Positions 1 through 9,196 of a stretch of 64,000 nt of DNA are shown one piece after another. How positions within the stretch are numbered: position 1 is the first letter of the stretch; each line of letters starts with the position of its first letter. This DNA comes from Clostridium kluyveri. Its GTDB lineage: Bacteria > Bacillota > Clostridia > Clostridiales > Clostridiaceae. The position numbers and the translations under genes are program-made. The notes under the pieces were generated by a model that ran no database searches, had not been told where the DNA came from, and worked only from the letters and a program-made list of their open reading frames with translations. The DNA lies in the NCBI RefSeq assembly GCF_001902295.1, contig NZ_CP018335.1, positions 310,001-374,000 of the forward strand. Reading direction: 5' to 3'.

Positions 1-21
1 TGTATGAAGGGAGGCTAAAAA

Positions 22-309
22 GTGAGCAGATCAGTAAAAAAAGGACCGTTTGTCCAGGAATCACTTTTAAAAAAGATAAATGAATTGAATAAAAAAGGCG
101 AGAAAAAAGTTATAAAAACTTGGTCACGAAGTTCAACTATATTTCCTCAGATGATAGGTCATACTATAGCAGTACATGATGGAAGAAAGCATGTTCCTGT
201 ATATATATCAGAAGATATGGTAGGACATAAATTAGGAGAATTTGCATTAACTAGAACATACAGGGGACACGTTAATAAAACTGAAAAAACAACTCGTGTT
301 TCTAGATAG
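22..309 (+). CDS. rpsS: 30S ribosomal protein S19
   Basis: S19 binds 16S rRNA in the head of the 30S subunit. The 95-residue product has the typical N-terminus (MSRSVKKGPF) and usual family length. It starts at a GTG preceded by GGGAGG at 10-15. It is the first complete gene of the window and is followed 23 bp later by rplV, the canonical S10-operon order. The first 21 bases are too short to assign to the expected upstream rplB. Confidence 0.98.
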   Translation: MSRSVKKGPFVQESLLKKINELNKKGEKKVIKTWSRSSTIFPQMIGHTIAVHDGRKHVPVYISEDMVGHKLGEFALTRTYRGHVNKTEKTTRVSR

Positions 310-332
310 TTTGAAAGGAGGGAATAGGTAAG

Positions 333-668
333 ATGGAAGCTAAGGCTATAGCTAAATATGTAAGAATGTCCTCAATGAAAGTAAGAGTTGTACTTAATTT
401 GGTGAGAGGCAAAAATGTAAATGAAGCTTTTGCCATATTAAAATATACTCCAAGAGATGCGGCTGTAGTGGTTAATAAACTTTTAAAATCAGCAGTTGCT
501 AATGCAGAGAATAATTTAGATTTAAATAGAGATACTTTATATATTTCAGAGGCATATGCTTGTGAAGGGCCTACATTAAAAAGATTTCAACCACATGCTC
601 AAGGAAGGGCTTTTAGAATCAATAAAAGAAGTAGTCATATAACTTTAATAGTTAAGGAAAGAGAGTAA
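333..668 (+). CDS. rplV: 50S ribosomal protein L22
   Basis: L22 lines the peptide exit tunnel. The 111-residue product matches the family in length and has the conserved C-terminal region rich in R/H (RFQPHAQGRAFRINKRSSH), part of the tunnel beta-hairpin. An AAAGGAGGG Shine-Dalgarno lies upstream of the ATG. It sits between rpsS and rpsC with short spacers, so it is co-transcribed. Confidence 0.98.
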   Translation: MEAKAIAKYVRMSSMKVRVVLNLVRGKNVNEAFAILKYTPRDAAVVVNKLLKSAVANAENNLDLNRDTLYISEAYACEGPTLKRFQPHAQGRAFRINKRSSHITLIVKERE

Positions 669-683
669 GAAGGAGGGAAACAG

Positions 684-1355
684 ATGGGACAAAAAGTACA
701 TCCGCACGGCTTAAGGGTTGGTATAATTAAAGAATGGGATGCCAAATGGTATGCAGATAAGAAAAATTTCGCAGATAATCTAGTTGAAGATAATAAAATT
801 AGAAAATTTGTAAAGAAAAAAGGCGCCATAGCAGGAATTTCAAAGATCCAAATTGAAAGAGCAGCTAAAAGAATTAAGTTAAATATATTTACAGCTAAGC
901 CTGGAATGATAATAGGAAAAGGCGGTCAGGGAATTGAAGCTTTGAAAACAGAATTGAAGAAGATAGTTCCAGATAAAGTTATACTTATAAATATAGTTGA
1001 GGTAAAGGTAGCGGAGGCTGATGCTCAACTTATGGCGGAAAATATAGCACTGCAGCTTGAAAAAAGAATTTCTTTTAGGAGAGCAATGAAGCAGACAATA
1101 CAAAGAGCAATGAAATCAGGAGTTAAAGGAGTTAAGACTACATGTTCAGGAAGACTTGGTGGTGCTGAAATAGCAAGATCAGAATCCTATCATGAAGGAA
1201 CAATTCCATTACAGACTTTAAGGGCCGATATAGGCTATGGGTTTGCAGAAGCAGATACTACATACGGTAAAATAGGAGTAAAGGTATGGGTATATAAAGG
1301 AGAAGTGCTTCCTGCTAAAAAACCTATTGAGAACAAGGAAGAAGCTAAAGCATAG
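684..1355 (+). CDS. rpsC: 30S ribosomal protein S3
   Basis: S3 is a head protein of the 30S subunit at the mRNA entry channel. The 223-residue product begins MGQKVHPHGLR, contains the KH-domain GXXG loop (IIGKGGQGI at about residues 76-84) and the C-terminal S3 domain with the SGRLGGAEIARSE signature. Length and order (after rplV, before rplP) are normal. Confidence 0.98.
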   Translation: MGQKVHPHGLRVGIIKEWDAKWYADKKNFADNLVEDNKIRKFVKKKGAIAGISKIQIERAAKRIKLNIFTAKPGMIIGKGGQGIEALKTELKKIVPDKVILINIVEVKVAEADAQLMAENIALQLEKRISFRRAMKQTIQRAMKSGVKGVKTTCSGRLGGAEIARSESYHEGTIPLQTLRADIGYGFAEADTTYGKIGVKVWVYKGEVLPAKKPIENKEEAKA

Positions 1356-1372
1356 GGAAGGAGGAATAACGT

Positions 1373-1816
1373 ATGTTAATGCCTAAGAAAGTGAAGCATC
1401 GTAAGGTACAGCGAGGTAGAATGAAAGGCAAAGCTACAAGGGGTAATTCTATAGCATATGGAGATTACGCTATACAGGCTACGGAATGTGCTTGGATAAC
1501 AAATAATCAGATAGAATCAGCTAGAATAGCTATAAATAGATATATTAGAAGAGGAGGAAAACTTTGGATAAAAATTTTCCCTGATAAACCTGTTACAGAA
1601 AAACCTGCAGAAACACGTATGGGTTCTGGTAAGGGTTCACCAGAATACTGGGTAGCAGTTGTTAAACCAGGCAGAATATTGTTTGAATTATCAGGTGTTC
1701 CAGAGGAGACAGCCAGAGAAGCAATGAGACTTGCATCACACAAATTACCTATAAAAACTAAATTCGTGACAAAGAGAGATTTTGAAGAAGTGGGTGGTGA
1801 AAGCGATGAAGGCTAG
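1373..1816 (+). CDS. rplP: 50S ribosomal protein L16
   Basis: L16 helps organise the tRNA-binding region of the 50S subunit. The 147-residue product starts [11 protein letters not shown] and carries the L16 signature around [19 protein letters not shown]. Its 3' end overlaps the start of rpmC by 11 nt, implying translational coupling. Confidence 0.98.
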
Positions 1817-2021
1817 AGAATTACAGGAACTAAGACAAGGCAGTAGCCCTCAAGACTTACAGGAAAAGGTACAGGATCTTAAATCAGAATTATTTAATTT
1901 AAGGTTTCAATTGGCAACAGGTCAATTGGAGAATCCTATGAGAATAAGGGAAGTTAAAAAATCTATAGCCCAAATTAAGACCATCCTTAGAGAAAAAGAG
2001 CTAAGGGCGTTTGAACAATAG
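1806..2021 (+). CDS. rpmC: 50S ribosomal protein L29
   Basis: L29 lies near the peptide exit tunnel. The product (about 71 residues) starts [11 protein letters not shown] and has the two-helix coiled L29 form with [20 protein letters not shown]. The ATG at 1806 is chosen over upstream in-frame starts because only this start gives the family N-terminus, and GGTGGTGA is placed 6-13 nt upstream. It overlaps the rplP stop. Confidence 0.96.
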
Positions 2022-2040
2022 GTTGAAAGGAGGTTTATTC

Positions 2041-2295
2041 GTGGAAAGAGGATATAGAAAAACAAGAATAGGAACAGTTACTTCTGATAAAATGAATAAG
2101 ACTATAGTGGTGGCAGTTGAGAACAAAGTTCGTCATCCATTATATGGTAAAATAATTAAAAAGACTAGTAAATTTAAAGCTCATGATGAAAATAATGAGG
2201 CAAAGAATAATGATAAAGTATTAATAATGGAAACTAGACCTTTATCAAAAGATAAAAGATGGAGGCTTGTAGAAATAGTAGAAAAAGCTAAATAG
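2041..2295 (+). CDS. rpsQ: 30S ribosomal protein S17
   Basis: S17 is an early-binding 16S rRNA protein with an OB fold. The 84-residue product starts MERGYRKTRIGTV from a GTG at 2041 with GAAAGGAGG just upstream; an upstream in-frame ATG would add residues foreign to the family. The conserved KTSKFKAHDE and ETRPLSKDKRWR segments are present. Confidence 0.97.
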   Translation: MERGYRKTRIGTVTSDKMNKTIVVAVENKVRHPLYGKIIKKTSKFKAHDENNEAKNNDKVLIMETRPLSKDKRWRLVEIVEKAK

Positions 2296-2320
2296 TATAG
2301 CTGAAAGGAGGGTGTTTTTA

Positions 2321-2689
2321 ATGATTCAGCAACAGACATTATTGAAGGTTGCAGATAATTCTGGCGCCAAGGAAATTATGTGCATAAGAGTTTTAGGTGG
2401 ATCCAAAAGAAAATGGGGAAACATTGGTGATATAATAGTTGCTAGCGTTAAAAGTGCAACACCAGGCGGTGTTGTTAAAAAAGGAGAAGTTGTTAAGGCT
2501 GTTATTGTTAGATCTGCAAGAGGCCTAAGGAGAACAGATGGTTCATATATAAAATTTGATGAGAATGCTGCTGTTATAATAAAAGAAGATAAACAACCGA
2601 GAGGAACTCGTATCTTTGGACCGGTTGCAAGAGAGCTAAGGGATAAAGATTTTACAAAAATATTATCATTAGCACCTGAAGTTCTATAA
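2321..2689 (+). CDS. rplN: 50S ribosomal protein L14
   Basis: L14 contacts 23S rRNA and forms the intersubunit bridge B8 region. The product is 122 residues, exactly the family length, when the ATG at 2321 is used. This start follows AAAGGAGGG with good spacing. It has the conserved N-terminus MIQQQTLLKVADNSGAKE and the C-terminal ARELRDKDFTKILSLAPEVL. Confidence 0.98.
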   Translation: MIQQQTLLKVADNSGAKEIMCIRVLGGSKRKWGNIGDIIVASVKSATPGGVVKKGEVVKAVIVRSARGLRRTDGSYIKFDENAAVIIKEDKQPRGTRIFGPVARELRDKDFTKILSLAPEVL

Positions 2690-2707
2690 AGTAAGGAGGT
2701 GGCTGAA

Positions 2708-3025
2708 ATGACAAAAGTACATGTTAGAAAAAAAGATACGGTAATGGTTATTTCTGGAAAAGATAAAGGGAAAACAGGTGAAGTTTTAGCTGTAATGCCT
2801 AAAGTAAGTAAAGTCCTTGTTAGTGGTATTAACATAGTTTCAAAACATCAAAAACCTAATAAGCAAAATATGGAAGGCGGCATAATTCGTAAGGAAGCTC
2901 CTATATATAGCTCAAAAGTAATGCTGTATTGCGAAAAATGCAAAAGTGTAACTAGAATAAGTCATAAAATATTAGAGGATGGAACAAAAGTTAGGGTATG
3001 TAAAAAGTGCGGAGAAACACTATAA
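2708..3025 (+). CDS. rplX: 50S ribosomal protein L24
   Basis: L24 is an assembly initiator protein with an N-terminal KOW motif (VMVISGKDKGKTGEV). The start at ATG 2708 follows AAGGAGG at 2693-2699; product about 105 residues. The C-terminal part has two CxxC pairs (CEKC and CKKC), indicating the zinc-ribbon form of L24. Confidence 0.97.
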   Translation: MTKVHVRKKDTVMVISGKDKGKTGEVLAVMPKVSKVLVSGINIVSKHQKPNKQNMEGGIIRKEAPIYSSKVMLYCEKCKSVTRISHKILEDGTKVRVCKKCGETL

Positions 3026-3048
3026 ATCTTTGAAAGGAGGCCCAAAGC

Positions 3049-3594
3049 ATGAGTTTAAGGTTACAGGAAAAATATAAAAAAGAAGTAGTTCCAGCATTAA
3101 TGGACAAATTTGGTTATAAAAATATAATGCAGGCACCAAAACTTGAAAAGATAGTTATAAATATGGGTGTGGGAGAAGCTAAAGATAATCCAAAAGTCTT
3201 AGAATCAGCAGTTAATGATTTAACTATAATTACGGGACAGAAACCAGTGCTCACCAGGGCAAAAAAATCAATAGCGAATTTTAAATTAAGAGAAAACATG
3301 GCCATAGGGTGTAAAGTTACTTTAAGAAAGCAATATATGTATGAATTTGCAGATAAACTGATGAATGTTGCATTACCAAGAGTTAGAGATTTTTCTGGAA
3401 TATCTGATAAATCTTTTGATGGTAGAGGAAATTATTCATTAGGAATTAAAGAACAATTAATATTTCCAGAGATAGAATATGATAAAATAGACAAAGTTAG
3501 AGGTATGGATATAGTTTTTGTTACTACTGCCAATACTGATGAGGAAGCAAAAGAATTATTAAGATTATTTGGAATGCCATTTGCTCAAAAATAA
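3049..3594 (+). CDS. rplE: 50S ribosomal protein L5
   Basis: L5 binds 5S rRNA in the central protuberance. The 181-residue product has the family motifs QAPKLEKIVINMGVGEA near the N-terminus and VRDFSGISDKSFDGRGNY in the middle. GAAAGGAGG precedes the ATG. It ends 12 bp before the S14 gene. Confidence 0.98.
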   Translation: MSLRLQEKYKKEVVPALMDKFGYKNIMQAPKLEKIVINMGVGEAKDNPKVLESAVNDLTIITGQKPVLTRAKKSIANFKLRENMAIGCKVTLRKQYMYEFADKLMNVALPRVRDFSGISDKSFDGRGNYSLGIKEQLIFPEIEYDKIDKVRGMDIVFVTTANTDEEAKELLRLFGMPFAQK

Positions 3595-3606
3595 GGAGGG
3601 AGAAAT

Positions 3607-3792
3607 GTGGCGCGTAAAGCTTTAATAGAAAAATGGAAAAAGACGCCTAAGTATGCGACTAAAGCTTATACAAGATGTAGAATATGCGGAAGACCTCATG
3701 CTGTGTTAAAAAAGTATGGTATATGTCGTATATGTTTTAGAGAATTAGCATATAAAGGTGAAATACCAGGTTGTAAAAAAGCAAGTTGGTAA
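3607..3792 (+). CDS. rpsZ: 30S ribosomal protein S14, zinc-binding type Z
   Basis: This is the short 61-residue zinc form of S14. Two CRIC motifs (residues 24-27 and 40-43) form the zinc site, so this is the C+ paralogue. Translation starts at a GTG (3607) nine bases after the AAGGAGGG that overlaps the end of rplE. It lies in its standard place between rplE and rpsH. Confidence 0.97.
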   Translation: MARKALIEKWKKTPKYATKAYTRCRICGRPHAVLKKYGICRICFRELAYKGEIPGCKKASW

Positions 3793-3824
3793 TTATTAGT
3801 TATTGATGAAAGGAGGCACAATCA

Positions 3825-4223
3825 ATGGTAATGACTGATCCTATAGCAGATTTACTTACACGTATAAGAAATGCCAATGTTGTTAGACATGAAATAGTGG
3901 AAGTACCTTCTTCAACTATTAAAAAGGCAGTATTAAACATAATGCTTCAGGAAGGGTATATAAAAAATTTAGAGGAATATGCAGATGGTTCTGTTAATAT
4001 GATAAGACTTTCAATGAAATATGGTAAGAATAAAGAGAGAGTTATAACTGGACTCAAGAGGATATCTAAACCGGGATTAAGAGTTTATTGTAGAAAAGAA
4101 GAAATTCCTAAAGTTTTAAATGGACTAGGAGTTGCAATAATATCTACTTCTAAAGGAATTGTTACAGATAGAGAGGCAAGAAAATTAGGTGTAGGTGGAG
4201 AAGTACTTTGCTACATATGGTAG
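3825..4223 (+). CDS. rpsH: 30S ribosomal protein S8
   Basis: S8 binds helix 21 of 16S rRNA and in many bacteria autoregulates the spc operon. The 132-residue product has TDPIADLLTRIRNAN near the start and the C-terminal TSKGIVTDREARKLGVGGEVLCYIW signature region. ATG 3825 follows AGGAGG with 8 nt spacing; a second ATG at 3831 is also possible. A 77-bp spacer separates it from rplF. Confidence 0.98.
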   Translation: MVMTDPIADLLTRIRNANVVRHEIVEVPSSTIKKAVLNIMLQEGYIKNLEEYADGSVNMIRLSMKYGKNKERVITGLKRISKPGLRVYCRKEEIPKVLNGLGVAIISTSKGIVTDREARKLGVGGEVLCYIW

Positions 4224-4300
4224 TTCTGGGTGTAATATAAAATTTGTGAAAGATATAAATGATTATTTATTGCTAAACAAGGAGTACAGGAGGTGTAATT

Positions 4301-4843
4301 ATGTCAAGAATAGGAAAACTTCCAATAGCTATTCCAGCTGGCGTGACTTTTACCGTAACACCAGATAATGTGGTTACGGTAAAAGGAAGTAAAGGCCAAC
4401 TTGTGAAAGCTATGACAAAAGATATTAATATTACTGTTGAAAATGATTCAGTAGTAGTTACAAGAAATAATGATGAAAAGAAATCGAGATCCCTTCATGG
4501 ATTAACTAGAGCATTGATAAATAATATGGTTGTGGGCGTAACTGAGGGATATTCAAAAACATTGGAACTAATCGGTGTAGGATATAGAGCTCAATTGCAA
4601 GGAAAAAAATTAGTTATGAATTTAGGATTTTCACATCCAGTTGAGATAGAAGCAGTTGAAGGAGTAACTTTTGAAACACCAGCTGCCACAAAAGTTGTAA
4701 TAAAAGGTATTGATAAAGAACTGGTTGGGAATGTTGCGGCAGACATAAGGTCTTGGAGAAAACCTGAACCTTATAAGGGAAAAGGAATTAAGTATGATAA
4801 TGAAGTTATAAGACGTAAAGAAGGAAAAACAGGTAAGAAGTAG
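4301..4843 (+). CDS. rplF: 50S ribosomal protein L6
   Basis: L6 lies at the base of the L7/L12 stalk. The 180-residue product starts MSRIGKLPIAIPAG and carries the C-terminal signature PEPYKGKGIKY. CAGGAGG precedes the ATG. Two repeated L6 domains are evident from length and motif placement. Confidence 0.98.
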   Translation: MSRIGKLPIAIPAGVTFTVTPDNVVTVKGSKGQLVKAMTKDINITVENDSVVVTRNNDEKKSRSLHGLTRALINNMVVGVTEGYSKTLELIGVGYRAQLQGKKLVMNLGFSHPVEIEAVEGVTFETPAATKVVIKGIDKELVGNVAADIRSWRKPEPYKGKGIKYDNEVIRRKEGKTGKK

Positions 4844-4861
4844 TAGAAAGGAGTGAGTTTC

Positions 4862-5221
4862 ATGTTTAAAAAATATGATAAGAAAAAGCTGAGAAAAAAA
4901 CGTCATCTAAGAGTTCGTAAAAAAATTTTTGGAACCAGTGAGGTACCAAGACTTTCAGTATATAGAAGTGAAAAAAATATATATGCTCAAATAATAGATG
5001 ATATAAAAGGAACAACTCTAGTTTCTGCTTCAAGTGTAGATAAAGATTTCGAAGGTAATGGAAGTAATAAAGAAGCAGCAAAAGTTGTTGGTAAAAGTAT
5101 AGCTAATAAGGCTATCGAAAAAGGAATTAAAGAAGTAGTTTTTGATAGAGGCGGATATATATATCACGGAAGAGTACAAAATCTTGCAGAAGGAGCAAGA
5201 GAAGGTGGATTACAATTTTAA
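4862..5221 (+). CDS. rplR: 50S ribosomal protein L18
   Basis: L18 binds 5S rRNA with L5. Using ATG 4862 (GAAAGGAG at 4846-4853) gives about 119 residues, the normal size; a GTG at 4853 lies inside the ribosome binding site and is unlikely. Conserved elements include RHLRVRKKIFGT, PRLSVYRS and the C-terminal FDRGGYIYHGRVQNLAEGAREGGL. Confidence 0.97.
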   Translation: MFKKYDKKKLRKKRHLRVRKKIFGTSEVPRLSVYRSEKNIYAQIIDDIKGTTLVSASSVDKDFEGNGSNKEAAKVVGKSIANKAIEKGIKEVVFDRGGYIYHGRVQNLAEGAREGGLQF

Positions 5222-5238
5222 AATAAGGAGGGAAATAA

Positions 5239-5736
5239 ATGAGGATCGATCCTAGCACTTTAAATCTTAAAGAAAAAGTTGTATTCATAAACAGAGTTGC
5301 TAAGGTTGTTAAAGGTGGTAGAAATTTTAGATTCAGCGCCCTAGTTGTAGTTGGAGACGAGAATGGTCATGTAGGCGTAGGAACTGGAAAGTCTATAGAA
5401 ATACCTGAGGCAATTAGAAAAGGAATAGAAGATGCAAAGAAGAATTTGATTGAAGTTCCAATAATTGGGACTACAGTACCACATAATATAACTGGCCAAT
5501 TTGGAACGGGAAAAGTATTTATAATGACAGCTAGTGAAGGAACAGGAATTATAGCAGGTGGCCCTTCAAGAGCAGTTCTTGAACTTTCAGGATTGAAAGA
5601 CGTTAGAGCAAAATCTGTTGGTTCCAATAATCCAAGAAATATGGTAAATGCCACTATTGATGGTTTGTCAAAGCTAAAGACAGCAGAACATATAGCTAGT
5701 CTTAGAGGTAAAACTGTCGAAGAGATTTTAGGTTAG
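5239..5736 (+). CDS. rpsE: 30S ribosomal protein S5
   Basis: S5 contributes to decoding accuracy on the 30S body. The 165-residue product has the N-terminal dsRNA-binding-like domain with KVVKGGRNFRFSALVVVGD and the C-terminal S5 domain with SVGSNNPRNMVNATIDGL. AAGGAGGG precedes the ATG. Confidence 0.98.
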   Translation: MRIDPSTLNLKEKVVFINRVAKVVKGGRNFRFSALVVVGDENGHVGVGTGKSIEIPEAIRKGIEDAKKNLIEVPIIGTTVPHNITGQFGTGKVFIMTASEGTGIIAGGPSRAVLELSGLKDVRAKSVGSNNPRNMVNATIDGLSKLKTAEHIASLRGKTVEEILG

Positions 5737-5748
5737 GAGGGAATATCT

Positions 5749-5928
5749 TTGGCTAAACTTAAAATAACTTTGAAAAAAAGTTTAATAGGAAGAAAAAAAG
5801 ATCATATTGCCACTGTTAATGCTCTAGGACTAAAAAAAATAGGAAAAGTTGTAGAACATGAGGATAACCCTCAAATAAAAGGCATGATTAAAAAAGTTAG
5901 CTATCTTTTAGAAGTAGAAGAAGTATAG
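5749..5928 (+). CDS. rpmD: 50S ribosomal protein L30
   Basis: L30 is a small 50S protein. The reading frame opens with TTG at 5749, 8 nt after TAGGAGGG, and gives 59 residues beginning [16 protein letters not shown]. It has the family core [22 protein letters not shown] and ends shortly before the rplO ribosome binding site. Confidence 0.96.
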
Positions 5929-5945
5929 TATAAAGGAGGTGTAAG

Positions 5946-6392
5946 TTGAATATGAAACTTCATGAGTTAAAACCAGCAGAAGGATCCAGAAAGTCACGTA
6001 AGAGAATTGGTAGAGGTACTGGTTCAGGACTTGGAAGAAATGCTGGAAAAGGTGAAAAAGGACAAAAAGCTAGAGCTGGCGGTGGAGTAAGAATAGGATT
6101 TGAAGGCGGACAAATGCCACTTTATAGAAGAGTTCCTAAAAGAGGATTTACTAATATATTTGCAAAGCAGTATTCAGAACTAAACGTTGAGAGATTAAAT
6201 ATATTTGAAGATGGAACAGAGATTACACCAGAGCTATTGATAGAGAAAAGAATGATTAGAAAATCTAAAGACGGTTTAAAAATACTTGGAAATGGTGAAT
6301 TGCAAAAGAAGCTTACAGTAAAGGCAGTTAAATTTACAAAAGCTGCAGCACAAAAAATAGAAGCGGCAGGAGGAAAAGTAGAGGTGATATAA
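5946..6392 (+). CDS. rplO: 50S ribosomal protein L15
   Basis: L15 is a 23S rRNA-binding protein. The product (146-148 residues) has the glycine/arginine-rich N-terminus ([21 protein letters not shown]). Two starts compete: TTG 5946, 5 nt after AAAGGAGGT, and ATG 5952, which gives the usual [14 protein letters not shown]. The ATG matches the family better. The gene ends one base before secY. Confidence 0.97.
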
Positions 6393-6393
6393 T

Positions 6394-7674
6394 ATGCTAT
6401 CAACCTTGCGTGATGCTTGGAAGGTTCCAGAATTAAGGAAAAGAATACTGTTTACACTACTTATGGTAATAATTTTTAGAGTGGGAAATTTTATTGCTGT
6501 TCCAGGGATAGACACTTCCAAGTTAACAGAATTAACTGGCAGTGGCTCATTATTAGGATTTTATGATCTCTTATCAGGAGGTGCATTTAGTAGATTCAGT
6601 ATATTTGCTATGGGAGTTATTCCGTTTATTAATTCTTCCATTATAATGCAGCTTCTCACCGTTGCAGTACCTCGTTTAGAGCAGTTATCTAAAGAAGGAG
6701 AAGAGGGAAGAAAGAAAATACAAGAATACACTAGATATGCCTCAATACCTCTTGGAGTAATTCAAGGATTTAGTATATATGCTCTAATAAGTAGAGCAGG
6801 TGCTCTTGTAGAGCCGGGAAATAAATTAAGTATATTTATGATAATATTTACAGTAACTACAGCATCAACTTTTCTTATGTGGCTTGGAGATAAAATTACA
6901 GAACATGGTATAGGCAATGGAATTTCTCTCATAATATTTGTGAATATTATTTCTAGATTTCCATCTGCAGTATCAGGAATGTTAAAACTTCAAGAAGTGG
7001 AAATAGTTAATTTCGTAGAGACAATAGGATTTATAGCAGTGATAATTTTATTATTGGTGGCAGTAGTGGTCATGAGTTTGTCGGAAAGAAGAATTCCCAT
7101 ACAGTATGCAGGTAAAACCAATGCAGGAAGAATGTATAAAGGTCAATCAACACATATTCCTATTAATGTAAATGGTGCAGCTGTTATTGGAATTATATTT
7201 GCTATATCTGTCATGCAATTTCCAATGACTATAGGTCAATTCTGGCCAAATTCTGCTTTTGCCCAATTTGTAACAGCAAGTGCATTCAGTCCATTTAAAG
7301 AAAGTAATTGGCAATATCCTGTGCTTTATTTTCTACTGACAATTTTCTTTACATGGTTTTATACAGAGGTAACCCTTAAGCCAGAAGAAATGGCTGAGAA
7401 TATGAATAAGTCTTCCGGATTTATTCCAGGAATAAGACCAGGAGAACCTACAGCTATATATATAGAACGAGTTTTAGCACGAGTAGCAGTTTTAGGAGGA
7501 GCTTTTGCTGGAATAATAGCAATATCTCCTATATTAGCAGAGACGTATACTAATTTTAAGGGTATATATTTTGGTGGAACAGGATTGCTTATTATAGTAA
7601 ATGTTGCTATTGAAACGGTAAGACAATTGCAGTCACAATTACTGGTACGTCATTATCATGGATTTTTGAATTAA
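6394..7674 (+). CDS. secY: Preprotein translocase subunit SecY
   Basis: SecY forms the protein-conducting channel in the membrane with SecE and SecG. The 426-residue product has about ten hydrophobic segments. Diagnostic motifs include MGVIPFINSSIIMQLL (TM2 region), SERRIPIQYAGK, and the C-terminal cytosolic loop NMNKSSGFIPGIRPGEPT. It sits between rplO and adk as in other Firmicutes and is almost abutted to rplO, so coupled translation is likely. Confidence 0.98.
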   Translation: MLSTLRDAWKVPELRKRILFTLLMVIIFRVGNFIAVPGIDTSKLTELTGSGSLLGFYDLLSGGAFSRFSIFAMGVIPFINSSIIMQLLTVAVPRLEQLSKEGEEGRKKIQEYTRYASIPLGVIQGFSIYALISRAGALVEPGNKLSIFMIIFTVTTASTFLMWLGDKITEHGIGNGISLIIFVNIISRFPSAVSGMLKLQEVEIVNFVETIGFIAVIILLLVAVVVMSLSERRIPIQYAGKTNAGRMYKGQSTHIPINVNGAAVIGIIFAISVMQFPMTIGQFWPNSAFAQFVTASAFSPFKESNWQYPVLYFLLTIFFTWFYTEVTLKPEEMAENMNKSSGFIPGIRPGEPTAIYIERVLARVAVLGGAFAGIIAISPILAETYTNFKGIYFGGTGLLIIVNVAIETVRQLQSQLLVRHYHGFLN

Positions 7675-7695
7675 AAAAGTTTGGGGATGGTATAG

Positions 7696-8349
7696 ATGAA
7701 AATAATTTTATTAGGTCCTCCAGGAGCAGGAAAAGGAACTCAAGCCAAATTTATTAGTGAAGAGTACTCCATACCTCATATATCTACAGGGGATATTTTT
7801 AGAAAAAACATCTCAGATAAGACTCCTCTTGGAATTGAAGCTAAAGAATATTTAGATAAAGGTCAGTTGGTACCTGATGAAGTTACTATAAACATAGTTA
7901 AAGACAGATTGAGTGAGGATGATTGTGAAAGTGGATTTTTATTAGATGGATTTCCTAGAACTGTGTATCAGGCTGAAGCTTTAGATTCTTTTTTAAATGC
8001 AAATGATAATAAAATAGATATGGTCTTGCTTATAGATGTTCCTAGAGAATTGATTTTTGATAGAATGACAGGTAGGAGAATCTGCCCATCTTGTGGTGCA
8101 AGTTATCACGTAAAGTTTAATCCTCCTAAGCTGAAAGATAAGTGTGATATATGTAATAATGATATCATACAGAGAAAAGATGATACAGAATCTACTGTGA
8201 AGGATAGATTAGATGTATATGAAAAACAGACAGAACCTTTAATTAATTATTATAAAGAACAAGGTGTGATTTCGGCCATAGAAGGCAGTGGAGAAATAAA
8301 TCAGGTTTTTCAAAGAGCAAAAAATGCTCTAGGGGCTATTTGTAAATGA
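7696..8349 (+). CDS. adk: Adenylate kinase
   Basis: Adenylate kinase interconverts ATP + AMP and 2 ADP in the cytosol. The 217-residue product has the P-loop GPPGAGKGTQA at residues 7-17, the AMP-binding region STGDIFR, and DGFPRT. The LID carries four cysteines (CPSCG and CDICN), so this is the zinc-binding long form. The stop overlaps the map start (ATGA). Confidence 0.98.
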   Translation: MKIILLGPPGAGKGTQAKFISEEYSIPHISTGDIFRKNISDKTPLGIEAKEYLDKGQLVPDEVTINIVKDRLSEDDCESGFLLDGFPRTVYQAEALDSFLNANDNKIDMVLLIDVPRELIFDRMTGRRICPSCGASYHVKFNPPKLKDKCDICNNDIIQRKDDTESTVKDRLDVYEKQTEPLINYYKEQGVISAIEGSGEINQVFQRAKNALGAICK

Positions 8350-9095
8350 TAATAATTAAAACAGATAGGGAAATTGAACTTATGAGACGTGCGGGTAGAC
8401 TTGTAGGTGAAGCATTGTTAGAAATTAAAAATGCAGTAAAGCCAGGAATAACTACTAAAGAATTGGACAGAATTGCAGAGAAGTATATAATAAAACATAA
8501 GGCAAAACCATCATTTAAAGGATATTATGGTTTTCCAGCTTCTATATGTACTTCTGTCAATGAAGAAGTAGTTCATGGAATTCCATCTAAAAATAAAGTT
8601 TTACGAGAGGGCGATATAATAAGTGTCGATTGTGGAGCAGTACTGGATGGATATCATGGAGATGCGGCAAGGACCTTTGCGGTTGGTAAAGTTTCCCCTG
8701 AGGCAGAAAAGTTAATTGAAGTAACAAAAGAAAGCTTTTTTAAGGGTATCGAAAAAGCAGTATTAGGAAATAGATTGACTGATATATCTGCTGCTGTTCA
8801 AGAATATGTAGAGGGGTTTGGTTTTTCTGTAGTTAGAGATTATGTGGGCCATGGTATCGGAAGTAATATGCATGAAAAACCTGAAATACCTAATTATGGG
8901 AGATCAGGCAGGGGACCTAAACTTGTAAAAGGCATGGCATTGGCTATAGAACCTATGGTAAATATGGGAAGGTATAATGTGAAAACACAATCTAATAATT
9001 GGACTGTTGTTACTATGGACGGAAATTTATCAGCCCATTATGAAAATACCATTGCTATTTTGGAAAATGGTCCAGAAATATTGACTTTAATATAA
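8346..9095 (+). CDS. map: Methionine aminopeptidase type I
   Basis: Removes the N-terminal methionine from nascent proteins using a dinuclear metal site. The 249-residue product contains the expected metal ligands in VDCGAVLDGYHGDAART, GHGIG and the late IEPM and ENTIAI segments. It overlaps adk by 4 nt. Many Firmicutes have a KOW-domain (L14e-like) gene between map and infA; none is seen here in the 101-bp gap. Confidence 0.97.
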   Translation: MIIIKTDREIELMRRAGRLVGEALLEIKNAVKPGITTKELDRIAEKYIIKHKAKPSFKGYYGFPASICTSVNEEVVHGIPSKNKVLREGDIISVDCGAVLDGYHGDAARTFAVGKVSPEAEKLIEVTKESFFKGIEKAVLGNRLTDISAAVQEYVEGFGFSVVRDYVGHGIGSNMHEKPEIPNYGRSGRGPKLVKGMALAIEPMVNMGRYNVKTQSNNWTVVTMDGNLSAHYENTIAILENGPEILTLI

Positions 9096-9196
9096 AATGT
9101 TAACTTTAATTAAAGTGTTAATATGCTGTTGGTTGATGTTAAATTTGAAGTAAAAAGTTTTTATGGCCAACAATAATAAGGAGGTTTGATTACCTT

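Noticed and set aside
9096..9196. Expected KOW/L14e-like gene between map and infA
   Set aside because: The 101-bp gap is too short and has no suitable frame; the gene is simply absent here.
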